Source: Lysobacteraceae bacterium
GTDB lineage: Bacteria > Pseudomonadota > Gammaproteobacteria > Xanthomonadales > Xanthomonadaceae
Assembly: GCA_003449515.1 (NCBI GenBank)
Contig: DMHI01000048.1
Coordinates: 1-5,055 of the forward strand
Reading direction: 5' to 3'
DNA: 5,055 bases
Within the stretch, counting starts at the first letter, position 1. The number at the start of each line of letters is the position of its first letter. Shown here in pieces: positions 1-5,055 of this stretch. The notes under the pieces were generated by a model. That model had not been told where the DNA came from. It did no database searches and saw nothing but the letters and a program-made list of their open reading frames with translations. Both the position numbers and the translations under genes were made by a program.

Positions 1-46
1 TGTGCGGGTCGTCGGGTGGGGTCTTGAGGATTCTGTTGGCGGTCAT
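1..46 (-). CDS. 5' end of an unidentified leftward gene (partial)
   Basis: An ATG at 46-44 on the minus strand is preceded by a purine-rich Shine-Dalgarno stretch (GGGGAGAGGGG, read leftward from 60 to 50), a few bases from the start. The 15 visible codons read MTANRILKTPPDDPH and remain open to the window edge. This is too short to identify a family. The ribosome binding site is the main evidence and the strongest in this part of the window. A competing reading exists: another minus-strand frame is open from an ATG at 191 to the edge and would encode a hydrophobic stretch. Both cannot easily be fully coding, since they overlap in different frames. The product is unknown. Confidence 0.4.
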   Translation of the reverse strand, partial: MTANRILKTPPDDPH

Positions 47-71
47 CGGCCCCTCTCCCCTGACGCCGCAT

Positions 72-87
72 CGGGCTGCTGAGCCCG
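72..87. repeat. Small perfect inverted repeat (hairpin)
   Basis: CGGGCT, a four-base GCTG loop, then AGCCCG form a perfect 6-bp GC-rich stem. There is no T-tract on either side, so it is not a convincing intrinsic terminator. It lies upstream of the putative leftward gene start at 46, where it could be an operator or an mRNA leader structure, or it may be chance in GC-rich DNA. The rest of 47-190 shows nothing else firm. A 21-codon rightward ORF (97-162) begins with AGGAGA directly abutting its ATG, which is too close for a normal ribosome binding site. Confidence 0.35.
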
Positions 88-191
88 GCAAGGAGAATGG
101 CCCAAGCCGCGGCGATGAACCAGACGGCGTGCGGATGGCCCAGTGAACCCAGTCGTAGCTGAGGACGCCTGGCCAACGGCACGCCCACCAT

Positions 192-226
192 TTGTCAAGA
201 ATACTCCGTGGTGAAATACTCGACAA
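192..226. promoter_or_regulatory. Overlapping face-to-face promoters with operator-like repeats
   Basis: On the plus strand, TTGTCA (192-197), a 17-base spacer and AATACT (215-220) form a sigma70-like promoter. Transcription would start near 227, about 18 bases ahead of the XRE gene start at 245. On the minus strand, TTGTCG (226-221), a 17-base spacer and TATTCT (203-198) form a second, fully overlapping promoter pointing left, with a start near 191. The same segment contains an exact 7-base direct repeat AATACTC (200-206 and 215-221, period 15) and outer inverted arms TTGTC/GACAA (192-196 and 222-226). It is AT-richer than its surroundings. Binding of the XRE protein here is an inference. 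Promoter assignment rests on hexamer similarity and spacing only. Confidence 0.5.
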
Positions 227-244
227 CCTCGGTCTCTCGTATGG

Positions 245-484
245 ATGCGGATACGGGAGATCCTGGCGGCAAGTCTGCGGCGCCACAGGAAGGCGGCTGG
301 CCTTTCTCAGGAGGAGCTGGCGCATCGCGCGGACATCGACCGGACCTGCATCAGCGCACTTGAGCGCTGCCAGTATGCCGCCAGCATCGACGTCGTCGAG
401 CGCCTCGCCAGCGAGCTGGACGTCGAGCCGGCTGACCTTTTGCGGCGCCCCGTGAAGGCCACGCGCGGCGGGGGCGGGCCGTGA
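245..484 (+). CDS. XRE-family helix-turn-helix regulator, controller-protein-like
   Basis: This 79-aa protein is almost entirely one XRE/Cro-type DNA-binding domain. Helices span roughly residues 4-17, SQEELAHRA (21-29) is helix 2, the recognition helix is around 31-41, and SIDVVERLASELDV (47-60) forms helices 4-5. A short Gly/basic tail follows. The size and the pattern 'LSQEELA..., RT.IS.LER, SID..E.LA..L.VEP..L' resemble controller (C) proteins of restriction-modification systems and many small prophage or plasmid repressors. It probably binds DNA as a dimer and autoregulates. Two positions usually Tyr and Gly in relatives (RTYIS, LERG) are Cys here (C35, C42). The start chosen follows the 192-220 promoter. 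No good Shine-Dalgarno is visible, so initiation may be weak or use the short leader. The restriction-modification gene lies over 4 kb away on the other strand, so a controller role for it is uncertain. A stand-alone repressor is equally possible. Confidence 0.85.
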   Translation: MRIREILAASLRRHRKAAGLSQEELAHRADIDRTCISALERCQYAASIDVVERLASELDVEPADLLRRPVKATRGGGGP

Positions 485-506
485 CGCGACGCCTCCGGGC
501 GCTGCC

Positions 507-546
507 TTGATCGCATTCTTGTTTCAGCTATAGTCGGCGAGGAAAC
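507..546 (+). promoter_or_regulatory. Probable promoter/operator of the toxin-antitoxin operon
   Basis: TTGATC (507-512), a 16-base spacer and TATAGT (529-534) resemble a sigma70 promoter, with a start expected near 540-541 and a leader of about 57 bases to the antitoxin ATG. An inverted pair GTTTC (521-525) and GAAAC (542-546) flanks the -10 element, and the -10 overlaps the palindrome CTATAG (528-533). Xre-type antitoxins normally repress their own operon, so these symmetric elements are candidate operators. The remainder of 485-597 shows no other clear element apart from the small leader ORF. Confidence 0.5.
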
Positions 547-550
547 GCGG

Positions 551-595
551 ATGCGCTACACGCCCCTCCGCGCCGTCGCAGAGGCGGGCTGCTGA
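551..595 (+). CDS. Possible 14-codon leader ORF upstream of the antitoxin
   Basis: An ATG at 551 preceded by GAGGAA (539-544, six bases before the start) opens a 14-codon frame, MRYTPLRAVAEAGC. It stops at TGA 593-595, two bases before the antitoxin ATG. Its Shine-Dalgarno is better than that of the antitoxin, so it could couple ribosomes onto the antitoxin start. It has no recognisable domain. If transcription starts near 541 rather than upstream, part of its ribosome binding site would be missing from the mRNA. It may simply be a chance frame. Confidence 0.2.
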   Translation: MRYTPLRAVAEAGC

Positions 596-597
596 CC

Positions 598-945
598 ATG
601 AACGCAAGGCTCGGGGCGATGCCCCGCTACATCAATGACCTGAACGAGCTCGGTGGCCTGTCGGGCACCGATATCGCCAACATTGCCGATGTCTCCAAGG
701 CAACCGTCTCGCGATGGAAGGCCGGCACCGTCAAGCCGCAGCCCAACACGCAGCTGGTTCTATCGGACCTGCACTTCATCGTGCAGCGGCTGACCGAGTA
801 CTACAGCGCCGACGAAATCCGCACCTGGCTCTATGCGCGCCACCCGCAGCTCGATGGGCAGCGCGCCATCGACCTGATCAACCAGAACCGGTCTGAGGAG
901 GTGTTGCGCATCCTCGATCGGTTGGATGCGGACGTGTACCTCTGA
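598..945 (+). CDS. Xre/MbcA/ParS-type antitoxin of a RES-Xre toxin-antitoxin pair
   Basis: This 115-aa protein has two parts. An N-terminal helix-turn-helix (about residues 18-55) has a recognition segment around SKATVSRWKAG. A C-terminal MbcA/ParS/Xre toxin-binding domain (DUF2384-like, about 68-115) shows RTWLYARHPQLDGQRAIDL and ends in a short LDADVYL tail. In this family the C-terminal part binds the RES toxin and blocks its NAD pocket, while the helix-turn-helix represses the operon. It is followed after three bases by the RES toxin, the family's usual order. The start is ambiguous: ATG 598 has only GAGG at 581-584, rather far away, while ATG 619 (residue 8) has AAGG at 606-609 at better spacing. 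ATG 598 is kept because it gives the longer frame and sits next to the leader ORF stop. The family assignment is firm. Toxin neutralisation here is inferred from family and position. Confidence 0.9.
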   Translation: MNARLGAMPRYINDLNELGGLSGTDIANIADVSKATVSRWKAGTVKPQPNTQLVLSDLHFIVQRLTEYYSADEIRTWLYARHPQLDGQRAIDLINQNRSEEVLRILDRLDADVYL

Positions 946-948
946 AGC

Positions 949-1527
949 ATGGCGGCGGTCCGGCCTCCCCGCGACAATCGGCTGCTCGACGCTGTCGAGG
1001 CGCTGCATTTCGAGCCCTGGACCGGCACCGCCTGGCGCGTCGTGCGAGAGGGTCGTGAGCCAACGCAGTGCAGTGCCGTCGGCGGCCGGTGGGACGACCG
1101 GACTTTCGACGTGCTCTACACGTCCACGCACCCGGATGGCGCGCGGGCAGAGATGTACTTCCACCTCAGCCGCGGCCAACCGGTGATTCCATCCCAGCTG
1201 CGCTACGGGCTGCACGAGCTGACGCTGTCATTGGCTGCCTGCGTGCGGATCGCCTCACTTGAGGTGTTGGCCGGGCTCGGCCTCAAGACCAGCACCTTCG
1301 GTCAGCTTGCCTACGGCGAACGCCAGACCGAGTATCCACGGGCGCAGGAGATCGCCGAGGCCGCGCACTTCCATGGGCGCGATGGCCTGCTGGTGCCGAG
1401 CGCCCGCTCCGAGCATCCGAATCTCGTCGTGTTCTGCGGTCCGGCTGGCCCCGACGCCTTCGGGGCGGTGAAGGACCACGGCATCGTCGACTGGACCGCA
1501 TGGCGCGCGGCGCAGCGCGGCGGCTGA
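949..1527 (+). CDS. RES-domain toxin, NAD+-targeting
   Basis: This 192-aa protein carries a RES domain from about residue 28 to 165. The ordered conserved positions are visible: WRVV (29-32), R47 in GGRW, Y57 in VLYTS, E68 in AEMYF, and S151 in LLVPSAR, followed by the LVVFCG strand (159-164). The family derives its name from conserved Arg, Glu and Ser and has an ADP-ribosyltransferase-like fold. Characterised members degrade NAD+ (MbcT, Res) or ADP-ribosylate a host enzyme (ParT), stopping growth. All expected catalytic positions are present, so the toxin looks intact. The ATG lies three bases after the antitoxin stop with no good Shine-Dalgarno of its own, which suggests translational coupling and lower expression than the antitoxin. 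Its stop is 16 bases from that of the convergent restriction-modification gene, with no visible terminator between them. Whether it acts by NAD+ breakdown or protein modification cannot be decided from sequence. Confidence 0.93.
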   Translation: MAAVRPPRDNRLLDAVEALHFEPWTGTAWRVVREGREPTQCSAVGGRWDDRTFDVLYTSTHPDGARAEMYFHLSRGQPVIPSQLRYGLHELTLSLAACVRIASLEVLAGLGLKTSTFGQLAYGERQTEYPRAQEIAEAAHFHGRDGLLVPSARSEHPNLVVFCGPAGPDAFGAVKDHGIVDWTAWRAAQRGG

Positions 1528-1543
1528 GTCGTACCTGCGCTCG

Positions 1544-4500
1544 TCAGTCTTCACCTGCGGTGAGCAGATCAGCCTGTGCGGCCACGCGGCGACGGCCGCG
1601 ACGCGCCGGTTTCGCCTCGGCGGGGCCGGCGGCGGTCTGCAGCGCGTTGGCTGGCAGCGTAGCACCCTTGCAGATGCGATCCAGCAGATCGGCCTGGGCA
1701 GGTTCCAGCGCGACCAGGCCGCCAAGCACGTTCAGCACGTTCAGCAGCTCCGCCGTGTATTCGGGCAGCCAGCCGGGCGGCTGGATGTCGCCCAGCGGCG
1801 AGGGCTTGCGCCGGTCACCGATGATGGGGCGCGAGCGGTCGCGGCCGCGATAGCTGAACCATTGCGTCAGCACCTGCTTGCCGGAGACCTCGTAGGCCCA
1901 GACCGCGGGCGGGACATTGTCCACATGGCCCTGCCCGACATGCAGCCGGCGCGCCGCTTCGTCGTAGCGGATCGTGTCGGGCATGGACCCTGCGTCCGTC
2001 GGGATGGCGCCAGTTTCGGGGATGGTGGGGCGGTCGGCGTCCGGCAGCCGCGGCGCGCCGGCGGGGCGGCCTTGGGCGGGATCGGCGAAGCGCTCGCCGA
2101 ATGTGTGCAGCCAGATGACGCGGCGACCCAGCTTCGCGGCTTCGGCGAAGAGCGCGGCCTCGGCCGTCAGCGGAATGCGAAGCCCGGGCTGCACCAGGTC
2201 GGCCGAGAAGCGCGTGACATAGGCCGGGTGCGCCGCGATGGCAGCGATGCAGGCGAAGAGATCGGAGGCGGAGACGGGCACGCCGAGTGTCGCCGACAGC
2301 GTCGCCAGCACCGCATCGGGAATGTTCGGCGCGGTCGCTTCGCTGTCAGCCCACAGCGGGAATGCGCGACCGCCGAACGAACCCTTGTAGTGGTGCAGAT
2401 CAGCCATAAGCGCGGTGAAGGTCAGCGCTGGGCCGTTCGTGGGCGAGTGCTGCATGAGTGCGGTGAGATAGACCTGCTGGCCGGAATGCGTGTGCCACAG
2501 ATTTGGGTTCGGCCGATTCAGCAGCCGATTGTCCGGCACGATCCATTGACGGTCGAAGGAGCGGAATCCGTAGCGTGTCGGTGCGATGACCGGCCCTTTG
2601 TCGGCGGCCACCGACACGGCACGATGCTCATGTCCGAACAGCCCTTCGGCCAGGACTTTGCCAGTGTGCCGGTCGCCCAGGTCGCCATCGGTGCCGTGCG
2701 GATGGAACAGCACCTCCTTGCGCTCCGGATCACGCTCGGCGACCAGACGCTTCCACCGCGCTTCCAGTGACCAGCGATCCGGCGCGATCACCCAGGTCCG
2801 ACCGGGCATGACCCCCGATCCGTTGTAGGCGAACAGTGCATCGAGCGCGGGATAGGTCGCCCATCCGCCGGTCGCTGCCGGCAGGAAGGCGGCGCGCTCC
2901 TCCGCCGGGCAGTCGGTCCACGCCGCGTCATCGAGCGTCAGCTTCGCCAGCACCTCGAATTTCTCCTCACGCCGCCCGACCGGCAGCGCGCGGTAGCGCA
3001 CGCGCGCGGGCTTCTTCCCATCCGCCTTGCCCGTGCGCGCCACCAGCACGATGCACACCGGCTGCTGCACCCCCTGAAAAATGCGCGACGCCACGGCCGG
3101 CTGGTGCCCCTCCGGCGAGCAATCCACCACCCAGATCTCGTCCGCCGTCCGGCGCAGATCGGCGCGCATCGCCTGGAAGCCCGGCCCGTTCAGGAAGCCG
3201 GCCACGGTGATGAAGCACACGATGCCGCGCCGGTCTGCCCGTGCCTGCGGCGCAGCGGCGGCATCGCCGAACACCTTCCACGTCGCCCACCGCCAGAAAT
3301 ACACATAGAGGTTGCGCAGGTGCTTCGCATGCGCGCCGACACCCCAGTTCGGCGGCGGCATCCACTTCGACAGCGGCGCCGGCTCATTCGCGTTCCGGCT
3401 GCCCGCCTCGACCCAGCCGCCGCGGCCCTTCGCCTTCTCCTTGTAGGGCGGATTGCCGATGACCACGGTGATCGGCTCGGCGCGCTTCACCTTGTTCGCC
3501 TCGCGCCGCGATTCCGCCAGCGGGCGGAGGATCTGCGGGATGTACTCCTCCTCGGCATAGGGGTTGCCGAGCGTGTCGGTGACATAGAGGCGAAGCCGCA
3601 CATCCTCCGGCACCGTGCCCTTCACCCGCAGCAGCTCGGCGACCTCGGCGAGCAGGCGCAGCTGCGCGACGGCGAAGGGGCCGAATTGCAGCTCGAAGCC
3701 GATGATGCGCGCGAGCGCCGCGCGGATGACACCTGGCACCGTGCCCGCGCCATCGGCCTTGGCGATCTCGGCAATCCGCCGCAGGACGCCGAGGAGGTAG
3801 GTTCCCGTCCCAACGGCGGGGTCGGCGAGCGTGACATCCGCGGATGCAAGCCCCTCCGGCAGGTTGAAGCGCGCAGGGTCGCGCAGCGCGTCGTCCACCA
3901 GGCGCACCATCGCGGTCACGACCTCGGGCGGCGTGTAGTAGGAGCCGGTGAGCTTGCGGAGGTCGTTGTCGTAGGCGGCGAGGAAGTGTTCGTAGAAGTA
4001 GAGCCACGCCTCCGGGTCGCCCTTGCCGATCGCGGCCCAGTCCACCGCGTCCAGCACGCGCGTCAGCGTTCCGAGGGAGGTCTTCAGAGCCTCCTGGCCC
4101 GCCACGTCGTCGGTCAGCACGCGGAAGGCGCCTCCGATCACTGTGTTGGTCTTCGCCAGCGCCCTGGCGACGCGGTCGAGGCCATCTGCCAGCACGATGC
4201 CCTGGGCACGCGCCATCAGCAGCCCGAAGGTCACGGCCTGCGCATAGCCATCGGCGAATTGCTCGTCCGTCGCGTCGGGAAACAGCAGCTTGCGCCAATC
4301 CTCGGCGAGGCCTGTCAACGCCGGGACCTTCGATCCGAGCTGTTCGGTCACTTCGTCGCGCAGCAGCCGGCAGAGGCCGGCGCTGAGGGCAGCCAGCGCG
4401 CGGGCATTGGTGGGCGGAATCGGCTCCCAGCGGAGGAAGTCGCCGAACAGGCGCGTGAGCGAGTCCGGCGCGGTCAGCGCGGCGCCGGCTGATTCGACGT

Positions 4501-4924
4501 CCCCGGACAGGCGGACGATGTCGCCCTGAAGGATACCGTCGCGCCACAGAGAAAAGGTGTTGCCATCGGTGTAGATCAGGTTCGGCAGCGACTTCAGCTT
4601 GTTCCACTGGTCGCGGTCGTGTTCGTCCTTGAAGCGGCGCGGGTCGGCGCCCTTGCCGGGCGCCTTCACTTCGATGAAGCCGACCAGGGCGTTGCGGGCA
4701 CGCACGGCGTAATCGGGGCGCGTTTTGAGGGAGGCGAGCGTCGTTTCGCCGATCGTCACGACATCGCCGGCCTTGAAGAGCAGGATGCTGGCGAGGTCCG
4801 TGATCAGCGCCTCGAGTGGGGCGCGAAGCTGGTCCTCTGGCGCGCCGATAGCGGCTTTGCCCGAGAGCTTGGCCTTCAGCGACGCTCCAAAGCGGGACAC
4901 CGCGGCGGCAAGCAAATCGGCCAT
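1544..4924 (-). CDS. Single-chain restriction-modification enzyme (Type ISP-like nuclease/N6-adenine methyltransferase, no helicase)
   Basis: This 1126-aa protein has three regions in order. (1) An N-terminal PD-(D/E)XK nuclease-like domain, about residues 25-140: RPDY (D71) and GFIEVKAPG (E85, K87), with a possible leading acidic residue at E38. (2) A gamma-type N6-adenine DNA methyltransferase, about 290-640: motif X SYYTPPEVV (328-336), motif I DPAVGTGTYL (368-377, binds S-adenosylmethionine), IIGFELQ (407-413), and catalytic NPPY (491-494). (3) A specificity region, about 700-1090, with features of the Type ISP C-terminal domain, including VPPAVWAYEVSGKQVLTQW (1004-1022). A basic Ala/Arg tail follows (1104-1114). 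It should methylate adenine in a specific site and may cleave unmodified DNA. Full Type ISP enzymes such as LlaBIII are about 1.5-1.6 thousand residues with an SF2 helicase between nuclease and methylase. Here I see no Walker A or DEAD-type motif, so it resembles a Type IIG layout. ATG 4924 is the only start: an in-frame stop lies at 4969-4967 with no alternative start between. No good Shine-Dalgarno or promoter is evident upstream. Confidence 0.9.
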   Translation of the reverse strand: MADLLAAAVSRFGASLKAKLSGKAAIGAPEDQLRAPLEALITDLASILLFKAGDVVTIGETTLASLKTRPDYAVRARNALVGFIEVKAPGKGADPRRFKDEHDRDQWNKLKSLPNLIYTDGNTFSLWRDGILQGDIVRLSGDVESAGAALTAPDSLTRLFGDFLRWEPIPPTNARALAALSAGLCRLLRDEVTEQLGSKVPALTGLAEDWRKLLFPDATDEQFADGYAQAVTFGLLMARAQGIVLADGLDRVARALAKTNTVIGGAFRVLTDDVAGQEALKTSLGTLTRVLDAVDWAAIGKGDPEAWLYFYEHFLAAYDNDLRKLTGSYYTPPEVVTAMVRLVDDALRDPARFNLPEGLASADVTLADPAVGTGTYLLGVLRRIAEIAKADGAGTVPGVIRAALARIIGFELQFGPFAVAQLRLLAEVAELLRVKGTVPEDVRLRLYVTDTLGNPYAEEEYIPQILRPLAESRREANKVKRAEPITVVIGNPPYKEKAKGRGGWVEAGSRNANEPAPLSKWMPPPNWGVGAHAKHLRNLYVYFWRWATWKVFGDAAAAPQARADRRGIVCFITVAGFLNGPGFQAMRADLRRTADEIWVVDCSPEGHQPAVASRIFQGVQQPVCIVLVARTGKADGKKPARVRYRALPVGRREEKFEVLAKLTLDDAAWTDCPAEERAAFLPAATGGWATYPALDALFAYNGSGVMPGRTWVIAPDRWSLEARWKRLVAERDPERKEVLFHPHGTDGDLGDRHTGKVLAEGLFGHEHRAVSVAADKGPVIAPTRYGFRSFDRQWIVPDNRLLNRPNPNLWHTHSGQQVYLTALMQHSPTNGPALTFTALMADLHHYKGSFGGRAFPLWADSEATAPNIPDAVLATLSATLGVPVSASDLFACIAAIAAHPAYVTRFSADLVQPGLRIPLTAEAALFAEAAKLGRRVIWLHTFGERFADPAQGRPAGAPRLPDADRPTIPETGAIPTDAGSMPDTIRYDEAARRLHVGQGHVDNVPPAVWAYEVSGKQVLTQWFSYRGRDRSRPIIGDRRKPSPLGDIQPPGWLPEYTAELLNVLNVLGGLVALEPAQADLLDRICKGATLPANALQTAAGPAEAKPARRGRRRVAAQADLLTAGED

Positions 4925-4985
4925 GTTTGGTGCGAATCCGCTTCGGTGATCGGGATATCGGCCAAGTTACGAAGCCGATCGCGTC

Positions 4986-5043
4986 GGCGCCAGTTCTGCC
5001 TGCCAGAGTGGCTGGCATGATGGCAGAAGGCCAGGATGGCGCC
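4986..5043. repeat. Long imperfect inverted repeat (about 20 paired bases)
   Basis: Three nested exact complementary pairs share one axis. GGCGCCA (4986-4992) pairs with TGGCGCC (5037-5043). TTCTGCC (4994-5000) pairs with GGCAGAA (5022-5028). TGCCAG (5001-5006) pairs with CTGGCA (5012-5017) around a 5-base loop. Unpaired bases are 4993, the 4-base bulge 5018-5021 and the 8 bases 5029-5036. It lies 62 bases or more upstream of the restriction-modification start. It could be an operator, a structured leader, a small RNA, or a mobile-element end. No T-tract follows the plus-strand side within view. The neighbouring stretch 4925-4985 holds weaker inverted arms, GATCGG (4948-4953) and CCGATC (4975-4980). 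Confidence 0.55.
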
Positions 5044-5055
5044 CCGCCCTCCCGG
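5017..5055 (+). CDS. Possible start of a rightward gene (partial, doubtful)
   Basis: Tandem ATGs at 5017 and 5020 open a frame that stays open for 13 codons to the window edge, reading MMAEGQDGAPPSR. It would be divergent from the restriction-modification gene, with about 92 bases between starts. The only ribosome-binding candidate is a weak GAGTGG (5006-5011). The start sits inside the right arm of the hairpin at 4986-5043, which would hide it in mRNA. The fragment is too short to identify, and a chance frame is quite likely. Confidence 0.2.
   Translation, partial: MMAEGQDGAPPSR

Noticed and set aside
72..87. Intrinsic terminator
   Set aside because: The stem is perfect but only 6 bp, and no T-tract follows in either direction.
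97..162. 21-codon rightward ORF after AGGAGA
   Set aside because: The Shine-Dalgarno-like sequence directly abuts the ATG, which is too close for normal initiation, and the peptide has no features.
192..226. Classical controller-protein C-box
   Set aside because: The repeats are AATACTC direct copies and TTGTC/GACAA arms. The GACT/AGTC-type symmetric boxes known for C proteins are absent.
760..1215. 151-codon leftward frame opposite the toxin-antitoxin genes
   Set aside because: The sense frames encode clear DUF2384 and RES motifs. This frame is their GC-driven shadow.
1862..2770. 302-codon rightward antisense open frame
   Set aside because: It lies wholly opposite the specificity region of the restriction-modification enzyme, its translation has no recognisable family, and it has no ribosome binding context that would favour it.
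3104..4492. 462-codon rightward antisense open frame
   Set aside because: It is typical antisense shadow in GC-rich DNA opposite a conserved coding frame. The Arg/His/Gly/Val-rich translation shows no domain.
3384..5018. 544-codon leftward open frame overlapping the restriction-modification gene
   Set aside because: It is a shifted frame of the 1126-aa gene on the same strand. Its translation is Arg/Ala/Pro/Gly-rich and low in complexity, with no recognisable motifs, while the other frame carries nuclease and methylase motifs throughout.
4986..5043. Integron attC site
   Set aside because: The hairpin is suggestive, but the characteristic outer core bases (GTT/AAC) are absent and no cassette or integrase is visible.

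Overview
The window is GC-rich, carries no ribosomal, tRNA or CRISPR features, and has the codon usage and long antisense open frames of a high-GC proteobacterium. An alphaproteobacterium, perhaps of the Acetobacteraceae/Rhodospirillales type, is plausible, but this is an inference from composition and protein flavour only. The gene set is accessory: a small XRE regulator, a RES/Xre toxin-antitoxin pair, and a large fused restriction-modification enzyme. This looks like a piece of a defence island or mobile region.

Layout, left to right. Positions 1-46 probably hold the first codons of a leftward gene running off the edge, preceded by a strong ribosome binding site. Positions 47-244 are non-coding or ambiguous. 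They include a small perfect hairpin (72-87) and, at 192-226, a compact site that reads as two overlapping face-to-face sigma70-like promoters with direct and inverted repeats. A 79-aa XRE helix-turn-helix protein follows (245-484), resembling restriction-modification controller proteins. The gap 485-597 holds a good sigma70-like promoter and a possible 14-codon leader ORF. It leads into a two-gene operon: Xre/MbcA/ParS-type antitoxin (598-945) and RES-domain NAD-targeting toxin (949-1527), three bases apart.

The rest (1544-4924) is one leftward gene convergent with the toxin, with only 16 bases between the two stops. It encodes a 1126-aa single-chain nuclease plus N6-adenine methyltransferase plus specificity domain, related to Type ISP enzymes but with no visible helicase/translocase. 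The last 131 bases hold no certain gene. They contain a long imperfect hairpin (4986-5043) and a possible rightward start codon running off the edge.

The likely working logic is as follows. The large enzyme methylates host DNA and may cleave unmodified incoming DNA. The RES toxin, held by its antitoxin, could deplete NAD+ when the locus or the cell is disturbed, acting as a back-up abortive response or an addiction module. The small XRE protein probably autoregulates the 192-226 promoter region and could also act on its neighbours. The link between these parts is inferred from proximity only.
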